From assembly GCA_038147755.1 (NCBI GenBank), contig JAYQTS010000014.1:124001-188000 (forward strand): a stretch of 64,000 nucleotides of DNA, written 5' to 3'. A program made the position numbers and the translations under genes. The notes beneath the pieces were generated by a model. That model was given only the letters and a program-made list of their open reading frames with translations, did not search any database and was not told the origin of the DNA. Source of the stretch: UBA5951 sp012269555. GTDB taxonomy: Bacteria; Pseudomonadota; Alphaproteobacteria; Puniceispirillales; Puniceispirillaceae. Shown here in pieces: positions 49,083 to 57,347 of this stretch (its first letter is position 1; the number at the start of each line of letters is the position of its first letter).

Positions 49083-49993
49083 TTATTCTTTTTTGTTCGT
49101 TATCTGAAGTAAAACTACTGCAGAGATAACAAGTAAAAATCCAATTACAAATAATGGGGTTATACTTTCGCCAAGAAAAAGCGCACCTGCTAAAATTGCT
49201 GTTAGAGGATTAAATCCACTGCAAACAGCGGCTTGTGTTGAGATATCATTTTGAGAGCTAACCCCCATAAATAAATCATTAATGCCCCTGAGGGAATCCC
49301 CAGAATAAATACATAAAACCATCCGGATAGGCTGAAATTTATTGAACCCGAAAAGGGAGTGCCAAATAGAATAGCAATAACAAACATAAATAAAACACCA
49401 AATATAAGAGAGTAAATCATAATTGGTTGATTGCCATAATTTTTGATTAGACCTTTAGCAAAAACAGTAAAAACAGAAGCTGAAATTACACCCATTGTAA
49501 TTATCATGTCCCCCAACAATTTCTGGGTAGTGTTGTCAGTGAGATTTGAAGATAAAGATAAAACCACTCCACTAAACGCAAGAAAGATCGCAATGAATTT
49601 TGTTATTGAAAAATTCTCGATTTTAAATGAGGTGGCGATAATAATTGTCCATATAGGCATTGATGCAAATAAAATTCCTGCTCTCCCTGATGTAGTAAAC
49701 TCTAAACCAAAAGTGAGACAAATTGGGAAGCCTGAAAAATAGGCAATTCCTAAAATACATACTTTTAAGAGGTCTTTTTGAGCAAAACGCACCTTTTTGA
49801 GGATTTTAATTGAAAAAAGAGAAAGCCCCAGCAACATTATAAACCAGCGCAAAAAGCTTAAGGTAAAAGGATCTGTCTCGGGTAAGGCCAATCTTGTGAC
49901 AGTGAAACCAATTCCGCCTAATGCAGACGCCATGCTCCCAAAAAAAAGCCCCCAAAATATAGTTTTATTGAGAACACTCATTCCGTAGTCCAT
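49083..49993 (-). CDS. EamA/DMT-family transporter (frameshifted)
   Basis: Drug/metabolite-transporter-type permease with ten hydrophobic segments in two EamA repeats. It reads as two overlapping frames: 49993-49202, with both repeats up to YLWGLALKMIS, and the frame ending at 49083, with TQAAVCSGFNPLTAILAGAL, FLGESITPLFVIGFLLVISA and the tail ITNKKE. One base is missing somewhere in 49238-49266, which contains a C5 run; restoring it gives 303 aa. Substrate (amino acid, nucleoside or other metabolite) cannot be told. Confidence 0.85.
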
Positions 49994-50159
49994 AAACTGT
50001 TTAATTCAAACAATAATTTTTTATCTTTCCGTTTAGCTTAATTTTATTTATTTGTTTAATCTTAGCTTTGTTATGAAATAATTTGAGTGTATAAGATGAT
50101 ATTATACAACTAATTAGAGTTGTTTTTCAGTTTTTTACAACTTGTTTCAACGATTTATA

Positions 50160-51170
50160 ATGGTTTTTACTGCTACATTCAATGATGGTATAAATAGAAA
50201 ATTATGCGTAGCTCCAATGATGGACTGGACAGGCCGCCATTGTCGTTTTTTTCATAGGTTGCTTGCGCCGTCTGCACTTTTGTTCACTGAAATGGTTACT
50301 GCAGACGCAATTTGTCATGCAGAAAATCCAAGCAGGTTTCTTTCACATAGCGAAGCTGAGCATCCTCTTGTTCTTCAGGTTGGAGGTTCCGATCCCAAAA
50401 AATTATTCAGGGCAATTAAATTTGCAAATAAGTTTGGATTTTGTGAGTTTAATTTAAATGTTGGTTGCCCCTCAAATAGGGTGCAATCCGGACGGGTTGG
50501 TGCGTGTTTGATGGAAGAACCAGACATTGTTCGAGAATGTTTAATGGCTATGAAAGAAGCAACTGATAAGCCTATATCAGTAAAGTGCCGGATTGGCGTT
50601 GATGACATGGACATTAACTTGGGGTTAGATAAATTTATTCAAAAAATCAGTAGCTCTGGTATTTCAGTTTTTTATATTCATGCAAGAAAGGCCTTGCTTA
50701 CAGGATTAAGTCCAAAGGAAAATCGCAATGTTCCTCCTTTAAATTATGAGCGGGTGAATAGGCTTGCGTTACAAAATCCTGAAAAGGTAATAATACTTAA
50801 AGGAGGTTTGGAAAATAAAGATGACATAATTTCCAAACAGCACGATTTCCATGGAGTAATGCTTGGAAGGGCAGCTTACAAAACCCCCTACATATTATCA
50901 GAGATTCACTCTCATTTAACAGGTGAACCACTTCTTGAGAAGCACTCTTTGGCTATGAAAATGGCTGATTATGCTGATATGGTTATTGAAAATGGAGGTA
51001 ATTTACATCAAGTTACTCGCCATATGCTAGGTTTGTTTAGTGGAGAGAGAGGGGCAAAATATTGGCGCCAACAACTAGGAGAACTGGCGAGATTGCAGCC
51101 TCATAATTCTGATTTAATTCGTAAAACAGCAAAGGTTTGTTGCGCAAAGACTCAAAGAAAGGTTGCCTGA
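50160..51170 (+). CDS. dusA: tRNA-dihydrouridine synthase DusA
   Basis: FMN-dependent reduction of uridines in the tRNA D-loop. I use ATG 50160 (MVFTATFNDGINRKLCVAPM); a TTG 18 bp upstream is in frame. Diagnostic blocks are APMMDWTGRHCRFFHRL, FNLNVGCPSNRVQSG (catalytic Cys nearby), GACLMEEPDIV, IHARKALLTGLSPKENR and MLGRAAYKTPY. The GLSPKENR loop and length of 336 aa point to DusA rather than DusB/C. Its TGA overlaps the ATG of yciB (51168-51172). Confidence 0.95.
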   Translation: MVFTATFNDGINRKLCVAPMMDWTGRHCRFFHRLLAPSALLFTEMVTADAICHAENPSRFLSHSEAEHPLVLQVGGSDPKKLFRAIKFANKFGFCEFNLNVGCPSNRVQSGRVGACLMEEPDIVRECLMAMKEATDKPISVKCRIGVDDMDINLGLDKFIQKISSSGISVFYIHARKALLTGLSPKENRNVPPLNYERVNRLALQNPEKVIILKGGLENKDDIISKQHDFHGVMLGRAAYKTPYILSEIHSHLTGEPLLEKHSLAMKMADYADMVIENGGNLHQVTRHMLGLFSGERGAKYWRQQLGELARLQPHNSDLIRKTAKVCCAKTQRKVA

Positions 51171-51748
51171 TGGCAGAAATTTCAGAAAAAAATATATCCA
51201 ATCAGCACTCTAAATCAAGCAGGCCTTTAATAGAATTTGCTCCTTTATTTTTATTTTTCTTAACGAATTACTTCGCCGGAATTTTTTGGGGGACGTCTGT
51301 GTTGATTGTAGCAACTATTATATCACTTGGAGTAATCTGGCATTTAGATAGGCGTATCCCCATCTTAGCAGCATTCGGATGTGTTGCAGTTGCTTTTTTT
51401 GGAGGATTAACGTTAATTTTTGAAGACGAGTTCTTTATAAAAATTAAACCCACCGTAATTAGTGGATTGTTCGCGCTGGTTATTCTTGCTGCTCAGATGC
51501 TTGGAAAACAACCAATGAAGGTTTTGCTTGGTAAGCAGATCTCACTAACAACAAAAGGCTGGAAGTATTTAGCATTAGTTTGGGTTTCTATGTTTATTGT
51601 TACGGCAATAGCTAATGAAATTGCATGGCGAACATTATCAACAGATGCTTGGGTAAGTTTTAAAGCTTTCGGTCTCACAGGGATTTCGCTTTTCTTTGCT
51701 ATAATTTCGGTCCCTGTGATGACAAAATTTTCTGAGAAAACTGATTAG
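51170..51748 (+). CDS. YciB/IspZ family inner-membrane protein (septation protein A)
   Basis: 192-aa integral membrane protein with five to six hydrophobic segments. Family blocks are PLIEFAPLFLFFLTNYFAGI (core), LIFEDEFFIKIKPTVI, LGKQPMKVLLG and IANEIAWRTLSTDAWVSFK. The start at 51170 overlaps the dusA stop, so translation is probably coupled. YciB family members are linked to cell-envelope synthesis and septation; the biochemical function is unclear. Confidence 0.92.
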   Translation: MAEISEKNISNQHSKSSRPLIEFAPLFLFFLTNYFAGIFWGTSVLIVATIISLGVIWHLDRRIPILAAFGCVAVAFFGGLTLIFEDEFFIKIKPTVISGLFALVILAAQMLGKQPMKVLLGKQISLTTKGWKYLALVWVSMFIVTAIANEIAWRTLSTDAWVSFKAFGLTGISLFFAIISVPVMTKFSEKTD

Positions 51749-52028
51749 AATATTTAAGTTTGAACACCTGTTTGTATCCTTAGATTCCTGTCCTTCGAGT
51801 TTCATTTTTCAAATTGTCGTGTAAATCATAAAAAAAGACGTTTTTGATTGAAATTAATTCATGGATTTTCGCATTGTCATATTTATAAAACAGGTTTTTT
51901 TCTTCAAATCTGTCTTTTGAGGCTACTTGGAGAGATTTTATCTGTTAACAACCATGTTGTTGTTTAATGAGTAACTTTAAAATGACATGCTTTAGAACAA
52001 AAATTGGTTGAATTATCGGAGGTTTTAA
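51749..52028. other. Leader/intergenic region upstream of the corrinoid cluster
   Basis: 280-bp AT-rich spacer with no ORF. It holds a 6-bp inverted repeat AACAAC-CAT-GTTGTT (51947-51961) and a strong Shine-Dalgarno GGAGG at 52018-52022. An A/T-rich stem (AATCA..TGATT) lies near 51826-51852. I looked for the conserved cores of SAM-II, SAM-V and cobalamin riboswitches and did not recognise any. As the first gene binds cobalamin, the long leader is a reasonable place for regulation by methionine, SAM or B12. Confidence 0.5.
51947..51961 (+). promoter_or_regulatory. Inverted repeat upstream of the corrinoid-protein gene
   Basis: AACAAC and GTTGTT flank a 3-nt CAT, about 67 bp before the start codon at 52029. 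It could be a small operator or hairpin. No regulator is encoded nearby to match it with, and a 6-bp palindrome could occur by chance in AT-rich DNA. Confidence 0.3.
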
Positions 52029-52730
52029 ATGACAGATAATGATGAAATTATTCTCGCTGATTTGAACGATGAAGAGCTCGTAGAGCAGATGCATGATGAT
52101 TTATATGATGGAATGCAAGAAGAGGTCGTTGAGGGTGTAAAGATTTTATTAAGTCGAGATTGGACGCCATATGATGTTTTAACAAAAGCTCTTGTTGAGG
52201 GAATGACCATTGTTGGAATAGATTTCAGAGATGGTATATTATTTGTTCCTGAGGTTCTTATGGCCGCAAACGCTATGAAAGCTGGAATGGTTGTTTTGAG
52301 GCCGCTTTTGGCAGAAACAGGTGCGCCTAGAGTAGGTAAAGCTGTCATTGGAACTGTAAAAGGCGACATTCATGATATTGGAAAAAATTTAGTGTCAATG
52401 ATGTGGGAGGGTGCTGGCTTTGAGGTTATTGATATAGGAATCAATAATCCAGTTGAAAATTACCTGGAGGCACTAGAAGAACATAAGCCTGATATTTTGG
52501 GTATGTCTGCGCTACTTACTACAACGATGCCCTACATGAAAGTTGTAATTGACACAATGGTAGAAAAAGGCATTCGAGATGATTATATTGTGCTTGTTGG
52601 AGGTGCGCCATTAAACGAGGCATTTTCTCAGTCCATAGGCGCAGATGCCTACTGCCGCGATGCTGCTGTTGCTGTTGATACAGCTAAAATATTCATGAGT
52701 AAAAAAATGAATGTAGCAAAGGTTAGTTAG
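52029..52730 (+). CDS. Stand-alone corrinoid (cobalamin-binding) protein, MetH-like B12 module
   Basis: 233-aa protein with the two-part B12 module of methionine synthase and methyltransferase corrinoid proteins. A four-helix cap occupies residues 10-95 (DGMQEEVVEGVKILLSRDWT, FVPEVLMAANAMKAG). The Rossmann-like domain follows, with the lower-ligand motif DXHXXG in GTVKGDIHDIGKNLV (His near residue 117), then GMSALLTTTMPYMK and LVGGAPLNEAFSQ. It carries the methyl group between folate and acceptor. It leads the five-gene cluster to 57.2 kb. The motif context resembles MetH more than the MtaC/MttC group, but sequence alone does not fix the methyl acceptor. Confidence 0.93.
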   Translation: MTDNDEIILADLNDEELVEQMHDDLYDGMQEEVVEGVKILLSRDWTPYDVLTKALVEGMTIVGIDFRDGILFVPEVLMAANAMKAGMVVLRPLLAETGAPRVGKAVIGTVKGDIHDIGKNLVSMMWEGAGFEVIDIGINNPVENYLEALEEHKPDILGMSALLTTTMPYMKVVIDTMVEKGIRDDYIVLVGGAPLNEAFSQSIGADAYCRDAAVAVDTAKIFMSKKMNVAKVS

Positions 52731-52781
52731 CGTATTTTTTGTCATATTACAACGGACTGATGTTCAACACACTTATTATCT

Positions 52782-53099
52782 ATGGCACAAATTAAAGTAA
52801 TATATTGGCGGGATATTCCTGCTCAGGTAATCGCCGAGTCTGGGAGAGGGAGAAATCGCAGGCAGGTAAAACGCGAATTACATAAACGTTTTGCTCTTGC
52901 AATTGATGAAGCAGCCATGAGGTCTGGAGCGGATAAGAGTGATGATTATCTCGAAGATTGGCGACGTGGAGACCCCATTTCTTGTACTGATATGTTAGAA
53001 AAGGAAGTTGACAATTTAGCTAATCAAATAGAACAGCTAATTAGTGTAACAGAGCTTCGCAGTTTGATAGCAAATGGTGGATTCATAAAGCCACAATAG
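52782..53099 (+). CDS. Small conserved protein of the 'virulence factor' family (function unknown)
   Basis: 105-aa soluble protein starting MAQIKVIYWRDIPAQVIAES, followed by a basic stretch (GRGRNRRQVKRELHKR), then FALAIDEAAMRSGADKSDDYLEDWRRGDP and an acidic helical C-terminus. Homologues are annotated 'virulence factor', a name with no support here: the gene is embedded in a C1/cobalamin operon. I infer an accessory role in the corrinoid methyl-transfer system, perhaps as an assembly or interaction partner. It lies 51 bp after the corrinoid gene and 137 bp before the MTHFR gene. Confidence 0.8.
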   Translation: MAQIKVIYWRDIPAQVIAESGRGRNRRQVKRELHKRFALAIDEAAMRSGADKSDDYLEDWRRGDPISCTDMLEKEVDNLANQIEQLISVTELRSLIANGGFIKPQ

Positions 53100-53236
53100 G
53101 CATCTCATGTATTATTTTAGAAAATGGCAATACAATCTAAAAAATGTCGAAAATAAGCAGAAGATTGACGTGAGTTGGCCACAGCATAATTTAGAATATT
53201 TTACAAAAATTGTATAGAAATGTAAGGGCTTTTTAG

Positions 53237-54137
53237 ATGTCATTAACTATTGATGCATTATCATCAGCTGCGGCCAACTGGTCTATAGAAGTAACCCCCA
53301 ACGGCGCAAGTAAGGTTGAGAGTTTTGCAGATGCATTAGAGCCTGAAACACACGTGAATGTTACGTTCTTGCCCGGCTCAGACCCAGCAGACACTAATTT
53401 AGTTGCAAAAAGACTCCATGATGAAGGAATGATACCTATTCCCCATATTGCAGCTCGCTCAATAAAGGACAGAAAACATTTAGAAAAAATCGTTTCTACT
53501 TTTGCGAAACAAGCATCCGTCAAAGAAGTTTTGGTAATAGGCGGTGGCGTTGATAAACCTATCGGTGAATTTGATTGTAGTATGCAAATTTTAAAAACAG
53601 GAATATTGCAGGCGAATGGTATCACAAAAATTGGTGTTGCGGGCCATCCAGAAGGATCGCCAGATATTGCAGATAATGAAATAAAAAGAGCTCTTCAAGA
53701 AAAAAACGAATTTGCAATAAAAGAAAATTTAAACATGTATATTGAAACCCAATTCTGTTTTGAAGCTGAAAATAGTTTTAGCTTGGGAGAAAAAAGCTAG
53801 AGAGGATGGAAATCAATTACCTATTCGGATTGGTATTCCAGGTCCTGCTACGATTAAGACATTGTTTCGATTTGCCCAAATATCCGGAATCGGCCCATCT
53901 ATGAGGTTCATAGCAAAACAAGCAGGAAATGTGGCTAAATTAATGGCTGTTCAGTCACCACATCTGTTGCTAGCTGGGCTTGCAGAAGGAATGGCAGCAG
54001 ATAAGGCCTGTCTTATAAAGCATTTCCATTATTATCCATTCGGTGGTTTTGTTAGAACGGCGAAATATGCCCGAGCTATTAGCGATGGAAATGTAAGTCT
54101 GAAAACAAATGGTGGGTTTGAAGTAATAGAGAATTAA
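53237..54137 (+). CDS. Methylenetetrahydrofolate reductase, MetF-like (frameshifted)
   Basis: Predicted FAD-dependent TIM-barrel enzyme that reduces 5,10-methylene-THF to 5-methyl-THF, the methyl donor for the neighbouring corrinoid system. Frame one (53237-53800) holds VNVTFLPGSDPADTNLVAKR (core), IPHIAAR, VLVIGGGVD, GVAGHPEGSP and ETQFCFEAE. Frame two continues IVLAWEKKAREDGNQLPIRI into GIPGPATIKTLFRFA to 54137. Removing one A from the A4 at 53769-53772 gives a 299-aa protein. It is shorter and more divergent than E. coli MetF, as is typical for members in this kind of cluster. Confidence 0.9.
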
Positions 54138-54206
54138 ACTTTGAAACCCCACTTTTTTAAAGGATAAATAAACAGAATATGGTGTAGTGAAGAAAGAAGA
54201 AATTTT

Positions 54207-55109
54207 ATGACACGAACAGTTTTATCATCTGCAACTAAAGAAATTGTAATTGGGTTTGATGCTCCATTTTGCGTAATTGGGGAGAGAATTAATCCAACGG
54301 GTCGCAAGTTGCTTGCAGAAGAAATGGCAAATGGAAATTATGACAGAGTTCAGTCAGATGCAATCGCACAAATTGAGGCCGGAGCTACCATGCTCGATGT
54401 TAATGCTGGAATACCACTTGCCAATGAGCCTAAAATTCTTGCTGAGTCTATACAGCTTATACAATCATTTACAGATATACCCCTTTCGATAGATAGCTCT
54501 ATTGTTGAGGCCTTGGAGGCTGGTCTGGCTGTTTATCAGGGTAAAGCACTTGTGAATTCAGTAACCGGAGAGGAGGAGCGTCTTGAAGTGGTTCTCCCGC
54601 TTGTTAAAAAATATGGGGCAGCTGTTGTGGCTATTTCAAATGATGAAACCGGTATATCAGAGGACCCAAATGAGCGATTTAAAGTTGCTAAAAAAATTGT
54701 TGAAAGAGCAGCTGACTACGGTATTGATAGACAGGACGTCGTTGTAGATCCGCTTATTATGCCTGTTGGAGCTATTAATCTTGCAGGAAGGTCAGCGCTT
54801 GATCTTATTATAAGGCTGCGCTCTGAATTAAAGGTTAATACAACATGTGGTGCATCTAATATTTCCTTTGGACTGCCGAATAGGCATGGGATGAATGCAG
54901 CTTTTTTATCAATGGCAGCTGGTGCGGGCATGACCTCTGCTATTATGAATCCTCTTCATTCGGAGGAGATGACAGCGATATTAGGTGCTGATGTAATGAA
55001 CGGTGTAGACCCCGAATGTAGAAAATGGATCAAGAAATTTAGAGAGCCCAATGCTTCTGGAACGAACACACGTGAGCGCCGCGCTACTCGCCGGCGTGCA
55101 CGAGACTAA
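54207..55109 (+). CDS. Pterin-binding methyltransferase (5-methyl-THF:corrinoid methyltransferase, MetH folate module)
   Basis: 300-aa protein with the DHPS-like TIM barrel of the MetH folate domain and AcsE/MtgA-type methyltransferases. Key blocks are VIGERINPTGRKLL, AGATMLDVNAGIP, PLSIDSSIVEALEAGL, NSVTGEE, DPLIMPVGA and TCGASNISFGLPNRHGMN, which is the pterin/B12-facing signature. It should move the methyl group from 5-methyl-THF to the corrinoid protein. It ends in a basic tail NTRERRATRRRARD that is not part of the barrel and resembles the tail of the next gene product. Spacing to the next gene is 12 bp. Confidence 0.92.
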   Translation: MTRTVLSSATKEIVIGFDAPFCVIGERINPTGRKLLAEEMANGNYDRVQSDAIAQIEAGATMLDVNAGIPLANEPKILAESIQLIQSFTDIPLSIDSSIVEALEAGLAVYQGKALVNSVTGEEERLEVVLPLVKKYGAAVVAISNDETGISEDPNERFKVAKKIVERAADYGIDRQDVVVDPLIMPVGAINLAGRSALDLIIRLRSELKVNTTCGASNISFGLPNRHGMNAAFLSMAAGAGMTSAIMNPLHSEEMTAILGADVMNGVDPECRKWIKKFREPNASGTNTRERRATRRRARD

Positions 55110-55121
55110 AAAGAGATTGAA

Positions 55122-57164
55122 TTGAAGCAAGGAAAAAAATGTAAAATTATTTTTACGCCATCTGGGAGACAGGGTCTGGTAGATGAAAACGTAAACCTGC
55201 TTCAAGCGGCAAGGCAGATAGGGGTTGACATTGACTCTGTATGTGGTGGCAGAGCAATGTGTGGAAGATGTCAAATAGAAGTGGGAGAAGGCAAATTCGC
55301 AAAACACGGAGTTCTCTCATTTGCAAACAATCTTACCGGACCAAACGCAACTGAGACTAAATATTTAGAAAAGCGTAATCTTAAAAAAGGCCGAAGGCTC
55401 GCTTGCCAATGTGATGTAATTGGTGATTTGGTTATTGACGTTCCAGCAGCAAGTCAGATGCATCAGCAATTAATTCGAAAAGATGCAGACAATAGATTAG
55501 TTGATATTAATCCTCCAACTCGTTTATGTTTTGTCGAAGTGAGAAAGCCTGATATGCATGAGCCCTCTGGAGACCTTCGTAGGGTGGCTGAAGCCTTAAT
55601 TGAACAATGGCCGTCTCGAGTTAGTGTTTCTAACAGTTCTGAAATTTCAGCAGATTTGCAAGTGCTAGTTGAATTGCAATCTAACTTAAGAAAATCAAAT
55701 TGGCAGGTTACAGTTGTTTTGCGCAATGGCAATCATATTGTAGCAGTTATGCCAGGATTAAAGACGCAGATATTAGGTGTTGCTATCGATATTGGTTCTA
55801 CCACGATGTCAGCGCAGATTTGTGATATGAATTCTGGAGAAGTGTTAGCAGTGAGTGGAATGATGAATCCACAAATTCGTTTTGGTGAGGACCTAATGAG
55901 TCGAGTAAGTTATGGTTTTATGAATGAAGGAGGTGCTGAAGAACTCACCAAAGCAGTTCAGAACGGACTGCAGGAACTCATCGAAAAAGCTTCAAAACAA
56001 GAAGGTCTAAATGTACAAGACATCTTCGAAATTGTTTTGGTTGGTAACCCAGTTATGCATCATCTTGTGCTTGGAATTGACCCTGTTGAACTCGGTGGCG
56101 CTCCATTTGCATTAACGCTGGATACTGCAGTTAATTGTCTAGCTCAGGAAGTGGGATTACGTTTTAATGCGGCAACGCGGGTTTATCTGCTCCCTTGTAT
56201 TGCTGGTCATGTCGGAGCGGATGCCGCTGGGGCAGTTTTAGCAGAGGCTCCACAAGATTCAGAAGAAATTACATTGCTAATTGATATTGGAACAAATGCT
56301 GAAATAATTTTAGGAAATTGCCATCATCTGATGGCAGCATCTTCCCCAACTGGTCCAGCTTTTGAAGGTGCACAGATTTCTTCAGGACAACGTGCTGCTG
56401 TGGGAGCAATAGAACGTGTGCGAATAAACCCCAACAATTATGAGCCAATTTATAAGGTCATTGGCTCAGACCAATGGTCAGATTCTGCTGATTTTCTTAA
56501 AGAGGTTAAAAAAACTGGTTTAACAGGTATTTGTGGCTCGGGAATTATTGAAATAATTGCAGAAATGTATCTAGCTGGGATTATTTCAGAAGATGGAGTA
56601 ATAAATGGGGCGTTATCGTCCAAAACAAAAAGAATCGAAAAGTCTGGTCGAACATTTTGCTACAAAGTCACTGAGCAGATAGCTATTACGCAAGCAGATG
56701 TCAGAGCCATCCAGTTAGCAAAGGCTGCTTTATATGCTGGATTTCGATTATTAATGGATAAAATGGGAGTTGAAAAAGTAGATAAAGTCATATTGGCAGG
56801 TGCATTTGGTACCCATATTGAGCCAAAATATGCAATGATATTAGGTATGGTACCTGATTGCGAATTAAAAAATGTAATTGGTGCTGGAAATTCTGCAGGT
56901 GCAGGGGCAAGAATGGCGTTGTTAAGCTTGATGGCAAGAACGGAAATTGAGAAAATAGTTAGACAAATTGATAAAATAGAAACAGCGATAGAACCAGCTT
57001 TTCAAGACCACTTTGTGCGTGCAATGGCATTCCCACATAAAACTGACCCTTATTCACTCTTAAGTAAAGCAATCAAACTACCTCATCGTGAGTTGATAGA
57101 TAATGTTGTCAGTGCATCCACCAATTCCAAACGCAAAAGAACAGGCAGGCGCGCTAGACCATAA
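55122..57164 (+). CDS. RamA-like corrinoid reactivator (2Fe-2S ferredoxin + ASKHA/DUF4445)
   Basis: 680-aa protein from a TTG start (55122); no ATG is available in frame upstream of the ferredoxin domain. The N-terminal plant-type [2Fe-2S] domain (residues 1-95) has four Cys in SVCGGRAMCGRC and RLACQCD. A linker domain leads to an ASKHA ATPase with phosphate loops GVAIDIGSTTMSAQICD and LLIDIGTNAEIILG, plus GICGSGIIEIIAEM and VILAGAFGTHIEP. Proteins of this type use ATP to re-reduce inactive Co(II) to Co(I) in corrinoid proteins. Here it probably replaces the SAM-dependent activation domain of MetH. It ends in a basic tail SNSKRKRTGRRARP. Confidence 0.92.
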   Translation: MKQGKKCKIIFTPSGRQGLVDENVNLLQAARQIGVDIDSVCGGRAMCGRCQIEVGEGKFAKHGVLSFANNLTGPNATETKYLEKRNLKKGRRLACQCDVIGDLVIDVPAASQMHQQLIRKDADNRLVDINPPTRLCFVEVRKPDMHEPSGDLRRVAEALIEQWPSRVSVSNSSEISADLQVLVELQSNLRKSNWQVTVVLRNGNHIVAVMPGLKTQILGVAIDIGSTTMSAQICDMNSGEVLAVSGMMNPQIRFGEDLMSRVSYGFMNEGGAEELTKAVQNGLQELIEKASKQEGLNVQDIFEIVLVGNPVMHHLVLGIDPVELGGAPFALTLDTAVNCLAQEVGLRFNAATRVYLLPCIAGHVGADAAGAVLAEAPQDSEEITLLIDIGTNAEIILGNCHHLMAASSPTGPAFEGAQISSGQRAAVGAIERVRINPNNYEPIYKVIGSDQWSDSADFLKEVKKTGLTGICGSGIIEIIAEMYLAGIISEDGVINGALSSKTKRIEKSGRTFCYKVTEQIAITQADVRAIQLAKAALYAGFRLLMDKMGVEKVDKVILAGAFGTHIEPKYAMILGMVPDCELKNVIGAGNSAGAGARMALLSLMARTEIEKIVRQIDKIETAIEPAFQDHFVRAMAFPHKTDPYSLLSKAIKLPHRELIDNVVSASTNSKRKRTGRRARP

Positions 57165-57201
57165 AAAACTCAAAAAAAAAGTATACCTATTTTCACACAG
57201 T

Positions 57202-57345
57202 CTAGGATAAGTCAATGTTTGTTAGCTTTTTATTTGACTGAAATAATCGTAGTTTTGCGTGAATATAAAATAGTAATATCATACCAAAAGATATCGCATA
57301 GCACGCCCAAATGTACGAAGAGTAATCAGTAAAAATTATTTTCAT
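57202..57345 (-). CDS. ccmD: Haem exporter protein CcmD
   Basis: 47-aa single-pass membrane protein directly after ccmC (2-bp gap). It reads MKIIFTDYSSYIWACYAISF, then a hydrophobic helix FGMILLFYIHAKLRL and a polar tail. The conserved pattern is the aromatic YxxYxWxxYxxS just before the helix, typical of CcmD. It helps release holo-CcmE from the CcmABC haem-handling complex. It was found by translating the spacer between the reactivator gene and ccmC. Confidence 0.87.
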   Translation of the reverse strand: MKIIFTDYSSYIWACYAISFGMILLFYIHAKLRLFQSNKKLTNIDLS

Positions 57346-57347
57346 TA

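Noticed and set aside
49083..49322. Separate small transporter gene
   Set aside because: It is the last two helices of the EamA transporter in a shifted frame, overlapping the main ORF.
51749..52028. SAM-II, SAM-V or cobalamin riboswitch upstream of the corrinoid gene
   Set aside because: By eye I could not find the conserved core elements of any of these; a covariance search would be needed to decide.
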